Of a stretch of DNA of 64,000 bases, positions 45,204 to 54,578 are shown one piece after another. Both the position numbers and the translations under genes were made by a program. How positions within the stretch are numbered: the stretch's first letter is position 1; the number at the start of each line of letters is the position of its first letter. This DNA is from Lysinibacillus sp. FSL M8-0337 (GTDB lineage Bacteria > Bacillota > Bacilli > Bacillales_A > Planococcaceae). Under the pieces are notes generated by a model. The model did not search any database. It saw only the letters and a program-made list of their open reading frames with translations, and had not been told where the DNA came from. The DNA lies in the NCBI RefSeq assembly GCF_038593855.1, contig NZ_CP151996.1, positions 2,294,001 to 2,358,000 of the forward strand, read 5' to 3'.

Positions 45204-45228
45204 ACCGACTATTAGTCGGTTTCTTATT
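45204..45228 (+). terminator. Terminator after the ferritin-like gene
   Basis: ACCGACT (45204-45210) pairs with AGTCGGT (45214-45220), followed by TTCTTATTT. Confidence 0.6.
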
Positions 45229-45530
45229 TATAATTCTCCTTTTACAATCTATATCATTTTGACACAAACCTCTTACTGTACTAGATGTTTCTACGCTGGT
45301 ATTATGACTTCATATATTTTGCCACTGTTAATTATATATTTTTATAAACTTCATAAAACAATTCCGCTTTTAACAAATCTCTTAAATAATCCTAATGTAT
45401 TTCCCTATCATACATATTACAAAATAATATGTTGAAACAACTTTAAGGTGAGTTTATGTATAGCCTATAAATTCGGTAAAGGGATTATTACGCCATAGTT
45501 CCATCAAACTCCAAATAATCTTTACTCCTG

Positions 45531-46598
45531 TTATTCCCTAAGCCATTTCAGTTTTACATCATCCTCTAAACAACCGAGTTGATCGAAATGGCTTGCCATA
45601 ATGCAAAAATACATATTTTCATCTGCACTTTCGACTTTACGTAGCGTATCATTAACAATATATGCAACTTCCTCTCCTAGTGCAAAAATTGTGTTGAAGG
45701 CGCGAACTCGTATATTTTGGTCTAAATCAAACATAGCCAATGACAACTCATCCGTCGGAATAGGCTCACTAAAATGCGCATACGGATTTTCGTGAGTAGC
45801 ACAATAAATTCGCTCTCTTGCCTCCTCAAAGGTATCACCTAGTAATTCCCCTCCAGCATAAATCCCATTATCTTTTTGCGAAAGGTTAGCTAAATCAATT
45901 TCTACAAAGTGCATATCTTTTACAATATAGTATTTGTCATCTTGATTTAGCGCAATTACATAATCGTCCCATGTAGCGATTTCTCCAGGTTCAATATAAA
46001 CTGCAGGACGATATAAGTATTTTGCTGTCACATCTGTAAAGGAAATTGTCCATTCGGCATAAGGGCTACCAAAACTTGATAATACTCGTAATTCAAATCT
46101 ATCTTCAATTTTTATTAATTCGTCATACACGTAATAACCTTCAAGATGACCCTCTGTTTGTGCATTCTGAAACACTAACTGGACAATTGATTCGACTGTA
46201 AACCCGCCGCTCATATCCAATAGAAGCGTAAAATTAGTTCCTTGTTGCGCAGCGTTCAAAATTTCACCATCATGAAATGACTGTGAAAAAACGGTTTGTG
46301 CGGACGGATTAAAGCATTCAACAAGTGCTTTACGCTTGTCATAAATAGCATGACTCTTAGTTGTGAACTGCTCAATTGTCACATTGCACCATTCTTCAAA
46401 TTCTTCCATTAAAGTATTATTTCGAAATAAAGTTCGTTCAATAATTTCCTGCTGAAACTTTTTCGGTAAGACTCCTACATACAGGCTTAAATGCTCATAC
46501 AAATGATTTTCAAATTCAGCATCGAACGCTTCCTCAAATGGATATACCTGTGCTGCGTTAAATACTTCCTGTCGTTCACGTGTTAAGAAAAACATCAT
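45531..46598 (-). CDS. DUF4085 family protein with C-terminal extension
   Basis: 355 residues, soluble. The middle part resembles DUF4085: FHDGEILNAAQQGTNFTLLLD, then MSGGF, GYYVYDELIKIEDRFELRVL and EWTISFTDV. The last ~130 residues contain a helical region (ELSLAMFDLDQNIRVRAFNTIF and following) that looks like a HEAT-type repeat. The function of the family is unknown. AAGGAGTGGA precedes two adjacent ATGs; the first is used. Monocistronic by position. Confidence 0.65.
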   Translation of the reverse strand: MMFFLTRERQEVFNAAQVYPFEEAFDAEFENHLYEHLSLYVGVLPKKFQQEIIERTLFRNNTLMEEFEEWCNVTIEQFTTKSHAIYDKRKALVECFNPSAQTVFSQSFHDGEILNAAQQGTNFTLLLDMSGGFTVESIVQLVFQNAQTEGHLEGYYVYDELIKIEDRFELRVLSSFGSPYAEWTISFTDVTAKYLYRPAVYIEPGEIATWDDYVIALNQDDKYYIVKDMHFVEIDLANLSQKDNGIYAGGELLGDTFEEARERIYCATHENPYAHFSEPIPTDELSLAMFDLDQNIRVRAFNTIFALGEEVAYIVNDTLRKVESADENMYFCIMASHFDQLGCLEDDVKLKWLRE

Positions 46599-46739
46599 TC
46601 CACTCCTTATTAGTTGTATAGCGAATAAAGAATAACTATTAAAATAGACTAGACTTTATAAGACTTTAACTTCAAAATCTCATTAAATAGTTGATTACTT
46701 TATTCTGAATAGATAGTGTTGCAAATCCAAAAGGATAGT

Positions 46740-46880
46740 TCCTTTTTTCTTCATTTCGCAAACCTTATCCTTTTATTTCTAAATATATCATGTTTTAATT
46801 AATACTTCTTATTCCATACGGCTCTTTAATAAAAACGAGCGCTAATCCTTATTACAGAATCGCGCACGATTGTTGAAGAT
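46740..46880. repeat. Degenerate intergenic repeat, copy A
   Basis: Contains CTTTTTTCTTCATTTCGC, then GGCTCTTTAATAAAAACGAG and GCGCTAATCCTTATTACAG. A related arrangement recurs at 55600-55690. No gene is supported in 46599-46902. Confidence 0.45.
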
Positions 46881-46902
46881 TTAGCACATTTGAAGCCAAC
46901 AG

Positions 46903-47133
46903 CTATCCAAAGTGATTGTGAAAACACCAAACAATAAGAAATATACTCACTATCCCCCAAGCAGCGGTACTCCATATCCACCAAATTACAGATTTCGCTT
47001 TTAATGAATTTTCTTCATCGTCCATATTTGCTTTTATATAATCGACCTTACTTTCCATTTCTATTTTCATAGAAGTGAGAACAACAAATCCAATTATGAT
47101 GAAACTAATCGTTATCCAGAGTAATAGGTCCAC
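46903..47133 (-). CDS. 76-residue two-pass membrane protein
   Basis: Two hydrophobic segments (about 4-22 and 49-70) flank a charged middle (KIEMESKVDYIKANMDDEEN). GTG at 47133 follows AAGGGAGTG. No family recognised. Confidence 0.6.
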   Translation of the reverse strand: MDLLLWITISFIIIGFVVLTSMKIEMESKVDYIKANMDDEENSLKAKSVIWWIWSTAAWGIVSIFLIVWCFHNHFG

Positions 47134-47348
47134 CTTTACACTCCCTTTATCTAATTGAATGTCACTGCAAAAGATAGCTTAATAAATTATTATTAAATAA
47201 TATGACCTTTAGCAAAAGAAGGCTCCATTTTTTTAAAATAGCGCCGGAATGTTGGATAAGGGTGACTGCAGTTATATATTTTTAGTAAGCTGTGTCAATA
47301 CGATTTTGGAAAGCTTTTAATTTTGAGGTGTTGTTTTTATCAAAAGTA

Positions 47349-48335
47349 TTAATATTGCGCATAGCTTATGGTCACTTGAGTACCTTTTTCATTGGATTGG
47401 ATTGTACTCTGTAGATCAAGCACTCGACAAATATCTTCGATGATGCGTAAACCAGTGCCCTTTTCCTCCACATTAAACCCAATCCCATTATCCTTAAAGA
47501 TAATCAAGTTTTTTTGCAACGTGATTTCCAATGTATCGCATGCTGCATGACGCAATGTATTTTGGAAGATATTATCAAATAAGCGGTGCAACCAAATTTC
47601 ATTACTGCGCCATTGGCAGTTAGTTGCGCAATCGTTTAACACAATAGAGATTTGGTTGACTTTATATAAAAAATTCCACTTTAAAATAATTGTATTTAGA
47701 AGTTTTGGCACATCTACTTTTTCCATGATTACATATGAATTATCAACACGAGATAAACGCTCAAAATCATATTCATTGGATAACTTTGAAATATAGTTTA
47801 TTTGTTCGTTTAAAGAATTGAAAATATCCTGATGTTGTGAAAAATCACGTTCGATTGTGTACAGTTGTAAGCGCATCGCTGTTAAAGGTGTATTAATATC
47901 ATGACGCAACTGCGTTAAAAGTTCTTGTTTCATTCGCTCCTGTTGCTGTATTTCAATTTCCTTTGATATCGTCCGGTCAATAAGGAGGTTTACTGCATTG
48001 GTTAAATCCCCTAATTCATCATTTCTAGCGTAAGGAATCTTTTGAAGCCTCTTCTTGTCGTCACTCGCTAACTCCATAATCGTTTGGTTTAATACATTGA
48101 TCCGTTTAATTAATGTATTAATGGATTTAGAGAACAGAATAGCCAAAGCAAAGAAACTAACGATAAATAATCCTAGCATAATTGGATAGGCTTTTGACTC
48201 ATAAAACTGGGTTTCTGTATCAGTTGAAAAATGATTGTAGATTATGGTTACGAAAACACTAATCACCACAACAGAAAGAGGCACACTGCCTATAACCGTC
48301 AATAGCAATAGTTGATATTTCTTTTTTAGTTTCAT
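47349..48335 (-). CDS. Sensor histidine kinase
   Basis: 328 residues. Two membrane segments (about 10-32 and 50-70) with a very short extracytoplasmic loop, so the stimulus is probably sensed in the membrane or via a partner. HAMP-like linker, HisKA with LRHDINTPLTAMRLQ, then HATPase_c with N box DNIFQNTLRHAA and G boxes DNGIGFNVEE and GTGLRII. The start overlaps the response-regulator stop by four bases. The third gene of a hydrolase-regulator-kinase set. Confidence 0.9.
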   Translation of the reverse strand: MKLKKKYQLLLLTVIGSVPLSVVVISVFVTIIYNHFSTDTETQFYESKAYPIMLGLFIVSFFALAILFSKSINTLIKRINVLNQTIMELASDDKKRLQKIPYARNDELGDLTNAVNLLIDRTISKEIEIQQQERMKQELLTQLRHDINTPLTAMRLQLYTIERDFSQHQDIFNSLNEQINYISKLSNEYDFERLSRVDNSYVIMEKVDVPKLLNTIILKWNFLYKVNQISIVLNDCATNCQWRSNEIWLHRLFDNIFQNTLRHAACDTLEITLQKNLIIFKDNGIGFNVEEKGTGLRIIEDICRVLDLQSTIQSNEKGTQVTISYAQY

Positions 48336-48997
48336 TGTTTCATATGGGTATTCATACGATACCCTTCTCCATATACATTTTGAATAATTACACCATCTCG
48401 ATCGTCAATTTTGCTGCGTAGCTTTTTAATATATACGTTAATTAAATTTAAATTACGATCCTCTAGCGGCCAAAGGTATTCCATGAATTGTTCTTTAGAT
48501 AAAATAAAATCTGCGTTTTCATAGAGATAAAAGAATATTTTCCTTTCAATGGCTGTCAATTCGACTTCTTTCTGATGTTGCTTATTAAGGACACGCATAT
48601 GCGTAACATCCACTGATAAATGCTGTATTTGTTTGTGAATGCCGTAAGAAGCAACTAATTTATTTTTTATTCGCATTAATAATTCCCTCGGATCAAATGG
48701 TTTTACCATGTAATCTTCGCCAATTTCAAGCCCTCTTAATTTACTCTCAATATCACTTCTTGCAGTTAAAAATATGATAGGAATATTATGCCCTAACTGA
48801 TTAATGCGCATGGAAATTTGATAGCCGTCCTCACCGGGTAGCATAATATCCATAATGACAATGTCGACTTGCTTTATAACGGTATATATTGAAGCTCCAT
48901 TTTCTAACCAGATTACGTTATACCCTTCTTCTTGCAGTATATTCTCTAATAAACTTCCAATCATTTTATCATCTTCTACCAGTAAAATTGTAAACAA
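48332..48997 (-). CDS. OmpR-family response regulator with a shortened beta-5 loop
   Basis: 221 residues from TTG at 48997, which has GAGGAAGGAA upstream; a longer reading from 49060 would overlap the hydrolase gene. The receiver has the acidic pair in LVEDD, the phosphoacceptor Asp in VIMDIMLPG and the Thr in LTARSD. The usual GADDYMVKPF reads GEDYMVKPF here, one residue shorter. The C-terminal winged helix ends VIIQNVYGEGYRM. Co-transcribed with the kinase and likely with the hydrolase gene 20 bases upstream. Confidence 0.9.
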   Translation of the reverse strand: MFTILLVEDDKMIGSLLENILQEEGYNVIWLENGASIYTVIKQVDIVIMDIMLPGEDGYQISMRINQLGHNIPIIFLTARSDIESKLRGLEIGEDYMVKPFDPRELLMRIKNKLVASYGIHKQIQHLSVDVTHMRVLNKQHQKEVELTAIERKIFFYLYENADFILSKEQFMEYLWPLEDRNLNLINVYIKKLRSKIDDRDGVIIQNVYGEGYRMNTHMKQ

Positions 48998-49016
48998 TAT
49001 TCTCGTTCCTTCCTCA

Positions 49017-49988
49017 CTATTTTTCAACCATCTCCTGCAAGAACTGTTGGGTTTCTTCATAGATTTCAGTAGAATGGTACAAGTAAATACTGTGCTTGCT
49101 TTTTATTTGAATTATATTCGAAATATCTAACTGCTTAGCAAAATCCTGATAGTCTTTTAGTGATGCTTTAGCAGCTTCAGAATTTTTATCAAGGTAAGCA
49201 TCAATAAATAAAATTGGGGTCGTTTTCGGAATAGGTAATGCCGCAGACTTTTTACTATTATTTACGGCATGTAGCATTTCTTGTTGCATATCGTTGTTGA
49301 TTCCCTGTTTATTAGATATCGCTTTAAATATTTCTTTTTCTTTTGGAGTCAGAAAATCTTTCTCTAAGACGGCCTCGTTATATGCTAAAGTCGGAAATAC
49401 TCTTTGGAATCCTAAATCACTTAAAGCATTCCCTGCTTTCATAAAAATCTTTTCTGCGAAACCTACGGGATGTTTGATATATTGTGATGGTAAACCTATA
49501 TCTAACGCCACAATGGCTTTTACTTCTTTTGGATATTTCTGCGCCCAATAGATGGCTTCGATTCCTGAAATAGAGTGTGGTACTAAAATATAAGGGGGCT
49601 TATTGCCGCTTTTCATAAGTGCCTCCCTCGTTTGTTCTAGTATTACATCTATATCCCGATCGTCGTTAAATACATCACTATACCCATATCCTGCTCTTTC
49701 CACAACGGCTATTTTATCTTCTTTTGAAAAATGATGATACAAGCTTTTTAATTCATACATCGGTGCTGCTACTGCTAAGCCAGCCATAAATACAAATGTA
49801 TCATTGTCCTGACCTTCAGAATAAACATTCATCTTTTTCCCGTTAAAATCGATTAGTTTGCCCGTATTATTCTCTAATAACGAACTTTCTTTATTCTCTT
49901 TGAACTTATGGAAGCTAAAGACAGAGACGCTAAGCACAATCAATAATATACAGAAACTTACTGTAAACCACTTCATAATTTTTTTCAT
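49017..49988 (-). CDS. Membrane-anchored alpha/beta hydrolase
   Basis: 323 residues. An N-terminal membrane segment (about 8-27) would place the hydrolase domain outside the cell. The fold landmarks are VFMAGLAVAAPMYE (oxyanion region), ERAGYGYSDV, the nucleophile in VPHSISGIEA (HSISG in place of the common GHSxGG), LDIGLPS, and a late His in SKHSIYLY. Substrate unknown. It is the first gene of a probable operon with a two-component system 20 bases downstream, so the hydrolase may modify a signal or envelope component that the kinase monitors. Confidence 0.82.
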   Translation of the reverse strand: MKKIMKWFTVSFCILLIVLSVSVFSFHKFKENKESSLLENNTGKLIDFNGKKMNVYSEGQDNDTFVFMAGLAVAAPMYELKSLYHHFSKEDKIAVVERAGYGYSDVFNDDRDIDVILEQTREALMKSGNKPPYILVPHSISGIEAIYWAQKYPKEVKAIVALDIGLPSQYIKHPVGFAEKIFMKAGNALSDLGFQRVFPTLAYNEAVLEKDFLTPKEKEIFKAISNKQGINNDMQQEMLHAVNNSKKSAALPIPKTTPILFIDAYLDKNSEAAKASLKDYQDFAKQLDISNIIQIKSKHSIYLYHSTEIYEETQQFLQEMVEK

Positions 49989-50109
49989 TTTCTAGTTGCC
50001 CCTTTCAATTATAGATACAAGGTTAACGTAAAAAAATATAATTCTTATAAACTTTTGATGGTTTTTTTTAATTTAAACAGTCAATAAACTAAATTTGGGC
50101 ACACATCAA

Positions 50110-50148
50110 AAAGTCACGAATGTTATTAAATTAACGATTCGTGACTTT
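50110..50148 (-). terminator. Terminator overlapping the end of the 50126 gene
   Basis: AAAGTCACGAAT (50110-50121) pairs with ATTCGTGACTTT (50137-50148). TTTTTG follows on the minus strand. Confidence 0.75.
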
Positions 50149-50341
50149 GCGAATAAACTATATAGTTAAACAAACTTTGCTTTTGAGTGATTAAAAAATA
50201 GACAAGCATGATGAAAAAAAGCAAAGCACCGATTGGCGTTACGAAGAAGTACGGCTCGTCTTTCATGCCATTTTCCTGTACAGTGACAGGCGCAAACTTT
50301 GAAGCGATGAATAAAATGATGCTTTTTGGTGATTTAAGCAT
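50126..50341 (-). CDS. Small membrane protein, unknown, start uncertain
   Basis: 71 residues from ATG at 50341, or about 46 from an inner ATG in MKDEPYFF, which has AGGA upstream. One strong hydrophobic segment (TPIGALLFFIMLVYFLI). The gene ends inside a strong terminator, which favours a real transcript. The longer form begins MLKSPKSIILFIASKF, which could be a second hydrophobic helix. No family recognised. Confidence 0.45.
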   Translation of the reverse strand: MLKSPKSIILFIASKFAPVTVQENGMKDEPYFFVTPIGALLFFIMLVYFLITQKQSLFNYIVYSQSHESLI

Positions 50342-50543
50342 GCTTCAAGCAACCTAGATTATCCAAGTGTAGTTTTAGAATAAAACTGAATCGATCTGAT
50401 TTAAGTAGAAACTATTCTAAAAAGATAATTTTCTTCTGGCTTTTCATAAATCCTTTGTCCTAATATAAAAAAACAATGCGATACTATTGAATTATGTAGA
50501 TTGTTGTCGAAATATACCTATATATAGTTGTGGGAGGAAGCAA

Positions 50544-52292
50544 ATGAAGAAGAAAAATTTACAGTTACGAAGTATCTCAGGGAAGTTAATGCTACTTATC
50601 ACAACTATTATACTTGTCACAGTTGTGATTATCGGCTCAACAAGTTATTTGGTTGCCAAAAATCAGCTCTTAGAATCCGGCCAAAGAGAACTACAAAGCA
50701 TTGTTAAGGGGGCCTATACTTCATTAGAATTGATTAATGAAGAAGTAGAAAGTGGCAAAATAACACTAGCGGAAGGGAAAGAAAAAGCGAGAATTATTCT
50801 AAATGGACCAGTAAATGAAAACGGAGATTACGATTATAAAAAATCCGATTTTACTTACAAAGAAAATGGTTATATATTAGCTTTTGACGAGGATTTAGTA
50901 TTACAACTCCACCCTTCTAAAGTAGGTAGAGCTCCTACCGATGAACTTAACAGAAATAATCGAGAAAAAATAGTTGCAGGCGGCAAGGCCAAAAATGAAG
51001 AAGATCGCTATGTCGTTTATTCGGACAAACAGCCAGATGGTTCTTTTAAAGATAAAACAGCCTATACAGAATATTTTGAGCCTTGGGGTTGGACTATTGG
51101 AATTGCTGTTTTTCAAGATGAATTTTATGCAGGATTAAACATTTTACAATATATTATCTTTGGTACAACAGTTGTACTCATTATTTTAAGTTCATTTGTG
51201 TTTTATTTAGGTATTCGGAGGAAAATACATACTCTGAAAGAAGTAGCTGAAACATCAGCAAAAATTGCTGACGGACATATAATGGTTACCAATCTACCTG
51301 AATCAAATGATGAAATTGGACAACTTGCGGTTGCTTTTAATAAAATGTCACAGCAATTACGTACGCTCGTCGAAAATACTAAAAATACTAGTGACCAATT
51401 ATTGGATTCAGCGACTAACTTATCAGCAATTTCAGAAGAAACATCTGCTAGTAGTGATGAAGTTGGCAGAGCAATTACCGAAATTGCTACTGGCACGCAA
51501 GAACAAGCCCATGATTTAGACAAGATTAACCAAACAGTTGAGCTATTATCAAGTTCTATCGATACCACGGAAGAGCAAAGTAAAGTTATGTACGACATTA
51601 CAAAACATGCAGAAAAAATAACATCCGAGGGAATTGAAATAGTTCAGCAATTACAAAAATCAAACAATGATTCATTAGTAGCATCACAAAAAGTCAGTTA
51701 TGAAATTACAAATTTAAATAGTAAAATAAATCAAATCACGCAGGTAATGGAAACAATTGAAACAATTGCAGAACAGACAAATTTACTAGCTTTAAATGCG
51801 AGTATTGAAGCAGCAAGAGCAGGTGAGTATGGTAGAGGATTTTCAGTTGTTGCCGATGAAATAAGGAAACTAGCAGAACAATCTAAAAATGCTACTCACC
51901 AAGTACAAGGAGTCGTTTTGTCCATTGTTTCAGAAACTACTAAAACAGTTGAAACTGTAGAAGTAACAATGGACACTGCTAAAAAGTTAAATGATGATGT
52001 TGTTCTAACACAAAGTAAGTTCAATCAGATGTCTGATTCTGTTAAACAAATTGTGGAATCGATTTTAGCAGTAAATAAAGAAATGGACATGATGACATCC
52101 TATAATAAGTTGATGAGTGAAGGAATCGAAAGTGCGTCCAGTGTATCAGAACAAACGGCTGCTTCAGTACAGGAAATTGCATCTTCCATAGATGAGCATA
52201 TTAAAGCAATTGCAGATGTTGCAAATGCTGCTGAAAAGCTAACGGAATTAAATCGCGAATTAAATGCTGTAATGGAGGGATATACTTTATAA
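50544..52292 (+). CDS. Methyl-accepting chemotaxis protein with single Cache domain
   Basis: 582 residues. Two membrane segments (about 16-36 and 208-230) enclose an sCache_2-type sensor, with motifs [17 protein letters not shown] and [22 protein letters not shown] domain (~232-285) and the signalling coiled coil follow. The hairpin tip contains [18 protein letters not shown] and [13 protein letters not shown], the CheA/CheW-binding region. sCache_2 domains typically bind small carboxylates or similar ligands; the attractant is unknown. ATG at 50544 follows GGGAGGAAG; a longer frame from 50487 lacks a site. Confidence 0.94.
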   Translation: MKKKNLQLRSISGKLMLLITTIILVTVVIIGSTSYLVAKNQLLESGQRELQSIVKGAYTSLELINEEVESGKITLAEGKEKARIILNGPVNENGDYDYKKSDFTYKENGYILAFDEDLVLQLHPSKVGRAPTDELNRNNREKIVAGGKAKNEEDRYVVYSDKQPDGSFKDKTAYTEYFEPWGWTIGIAVFQDEFYAGLNILQYIIFGTTVVLIILSSFVFYLGIRRKIHTLKEVAETSAKIADGHIMVTNLPESNDEIGQLAVAFNKMSQQLRTLVENTKNTSDQLLDSATNLSAISEETSASSDEVGRAITEIATGTQEQAHDLDKINQTVELLSSSIDTTEEQSKVMYDITKHAEKITSEGIEIVQQLQKSNNDSLVASQKVSYEITNLNSKINQITQVMETIETIAEQTNLLALNASIEAARAGEYGRGFSVVADEIRKLAEQSKNATHQVQGVVLSIVSETTKTVETVEVTMDTAKKLNDDVVLTQSKFNQMSDSVKQIVESILAVNKEMDMMTSYNKLMSEGIESASSVSEQTAASVQEIASSIDEHIKAIADVANAAEKLTELNRELNAVMEGYTL

Positions 52293-52365
52293 AAAGCTAG
52301 TGATGTTATTACATCCATATTCCGCAAGCGCTGCGAACAAGTAGCACATCTAGTAAAAAGAAAAA

Positions 52366-52403
52366 AGACTGTAGACAAATTCAATGAATTTGTTCTACAG
52401 TCT
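52366..52403. terminator. Terminator after the chemoreceptor gene
   Basis: AGACTGTAGACAAATT pairs with AATTTGTTCTACAGTCT with one bulge. Confidence 0.7.
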
Positions 52404-52404
52404 G

Positions 52405-52430
52405 AATAGTGCTCATTATTGAGCACTATT
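52405..52430 (-). terminator. Terminator after the DUF6241 gene
   Basis: AATAGTGCTC (52405-52414) pairs with GAGCACTATT (52421-52430), overlapping the stop codon of the minus-strand gene. Confidence 0.6.
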
Positions 52431-52970
52431 TTCGGGTTTTAATGGTTTTGTAAAATAAAATTTGATGTGTGATTTTTCTTCTTCGGGCGTTAATAAACGA
52501 ATCGCTTTTCCAACCTCTCCATTTTGCATTTCCCAGATAGAATTATGGTCTTCAACAGCATTAGAAAAGTCGCCTCCCGACCATCTCTCCAATATTTTTA
52601 TATATACATCGCCATTGTCATAAAGTTTCATATTGAGTTTTGCTATTTCTAACAATCGGTCTACTTTAGCTTGTGTTATTTGCGTATTTCCTATTTTTAT
52701 GTCATTTTCAGTTTTGACTTTTTGATGGGACATGTTATGGATAATGTTTCTCATTTTAAATTCTTCTAAATCGTCAGGATATGGTATGTTTTCTTTTGCT
52801 TCAGAAACAGTATTATCTTTTATCGTTACTTCAACATGTCCAACGGCTGCTTTTTCTTTTTCGGGAGTAGGTTTCCCCAACTGTTCAGTGAATTTGATGT
52901 AACCAAAAATTCCTCCAAAAATAACTAATACTGCAATGAGAACAATTGCCGACTTTGTTTTTCTCTGCAT
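52416..52970 (-). CDS. DUF6241 domain-containing exported protein
   Basis: 184 residues. One N-terminal membrane segment (about 8-25), then an extracellular domain. The segment IIHNMSHQKVKTEND, then RLLEIAKLN, DVYIKILERWSGGDFSNAVEDHNSIWEMQNG and GKAIRLLTPEEE fit what I recall as DUF6241. Function unknown. No partner gene. The 52971-53354 gap upstream has no supported gene. Confidence 0.7.
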   Translation of the reverse strand: MQRKTKSAIVLIAVLVIFGGIFGYIKFTEQLGKPTPEKEKAAVGHVEVTIKDNTVSEAKENIPYPDDLEEFKMRNIIHNMSHQKVKTENDIKIGNTQITQAKVDRLLEIAKLNMKLYDNGDVYIKILERWSGGDFSNAVEDHNSIWEMQNGEVGKAIRLLTPEEEKSHIKFYFTKPLKPENSAQ

Positions 52971-53354
52971 ATTATTTTAACCCCACTTTTAATTTGTATA
53001 TAATTGTTTAATTAGGTTAATAATAACAGATTATTGAATTTAAGTTCTACGAGTACCCAGTTACAAGGTGCACCTATATACATTATATATAGTGTGTTGT
53101 GTTAACCAATCCAGAATAGATTCATCCGTACAAAGTAAATCAGGTTAACTAACGCAAGTGGTCATAGTCGACTCACTAATAAAGGAGCGGAGTATACGAT
53201 TAATTTGCAATCTAACAACGGTTTTAGCCGCTGTATAGTAGTGTTGCTCCATAATCGCCGCCCGATTATGATAGATTCTTTTACTTCTAGTTCCTATACA
53301 GATACTCATTTGCAAATTGTATAAATCGTCCAAGGAGAAGAAAGTTCAAGGAGC

Positions 53355-54281
53355 TTATTCCCCTACCATACCGTCGTTATCACGGTCTTGCATATATTTG
53401 TACAACCAGTGTTCACGCGTTATTGGCATACTATAACCTGCTGCTTTTGCTTCTTTAATCGTCACTTGTCCATTTCCATCTGTATCAACACTCGAAATAT
53501 CTTCAGTGCCATTCGAAGCATTGGACTTATTCGAACTTGGTGCCTTATTTGCGTTAGTTGATTTACTTTCAGTTAATCCTAGAGATTTATTTATTTCATC
53601 AGGGTTGCCGTTAGCAAACTCATCTACAATTTTATTTCCTTTTAAAGTGTAAGTGTATTTGTAATGAGAAGGAATCTGCGTTTCCTTATTAGGATATGTA
53701 ATAATAGCTTCGAAATTAGTAGCTCCACCAGCTTTACGAATAGCATCTTCCATATATGCTTGATCACCATGTCGATTAAGGGTGCTATTTTGTGGCGTAA
53801 TATTATAAGCGTTTGATACCCCACCAAGGGAATCTGCAATAATATGTCCTTCATCTAAATCTGCTCTTTCTACACCAGGAACTTTTGCTTCATCCGCGTA
53901 GTATCTGCCAGCTGACGTTACGGGTTCTGTACGGTCATCTTGTAGAACGATTTCGTCAGCAATAACACGAACCAATTGCCCTGCCTCATTCGTAAATGCA
54001 TAGTAATGACGGTCCCCAAAGCCAATGTCAACGACGACGTTAGGTTCGCGATGTCCTGACAAATCGCCACCATCCACTTCAATCAGTTTGTACCCTTTAA
54101 ATAGTTCATCTTTTGTTTGAGTTGCTGTATTTTCTGATGCTGTTTTTTCTGTTACCGTAGTTGTTGTTACTTCTTGTGAATTTGTTTCTTTCACTGTAAC
54201 GGATGCATCTTCTACGTTCGTACAACCAACAATAAAAATGGAAGTAACAAGTAAGATTAAATAGTTTAATTTCTTTTTCAT
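53355..54281 (-). CDS. Secreted lipoprotein DNA/RNA non-specific endonuclease with EF-hand-type calcium-binding tail
   Basis: 308 residues. A lipoprotein signal ends FIVGCTN with the lipid-modified Cys at about residue 20, followed by a Thr-rich linker. The nuclease domain (~65-225) has DEGHIIADSLGG, the counterpart of the DRGH active-site motif of NUC1 nucleases, and ITPQNSTLNRHGD with the metal-binding Asn. A Ser/Asn-rich linker leads to a C-terminal Excalibur/EF-hand region: DTDGNGQVTIKE and YMQDRDNDGMVGE. Probably degrades external nucleic acids at the cell surface. No inhibitor gene is adjacent. The 54282-54578 gap upstream has no supported gene. Confidence 0.88.
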   Translation of the reverse strand: MKKKLNYLILLVTSIFIVGCTNVEDASVTVKETNSQEVTTTTVTEKTASENTATQTKDELFKGYKLIEVDGGDLSGHREPNVVVDIGFGDRHYYAFTNEAGQLVRVIADEIVLQDDRTEPVTSAGRYYADEAKVPGVERADLDEGHIIADSLGGVSNAYNITPQNSTLNRHGDQAYMEDAIRKAGGATNFEAIITYPNKETQIPSHYKYTYTLKGNKIVDEFANGNPDEINKSLGLTESKSTNANKAPSSNKSNASNGTEDISSVDTDGNGQVTIKEAKAAGYSMPITREHWLYKYMQDRDNDGMVGE

Positions 54282-54578
54282 TATAGGACTCCTTACTAGT
54301 TTTTTTCTGAATATTCTAGAACTCTGTTAACATTGTTAACCTATTTATAATAGCATATTACAATATTCATTTTATTACAGCAGATACAATTTCAATTTAA
54401 GAAGGTACTGCACCCCGATGGTTTTCATTTTAACTCAAGAATAACTCACTCTTTTTCCCCTAGAAAAAAACACCTCCAAATTGAAATCTAGATAGTTACA
54501 CCCGGATATCAATTGAAAATGCTTTTTTGTCTATACCTATTTTAGGGTCAATTCTCATTGAGTGGTCTTTTTTCTAAT

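Noticed and set aside
45163..45435. 90-codon plus-strand frame after the ferritin-like gene
   Set aside because: Overlaps the end of the gene and its terminator, and has no ribosome binding site.
53145..53333. 62-codon minus-strand frame
   Set aside because: No Shine-Dalgarno and no recognisable pattern.
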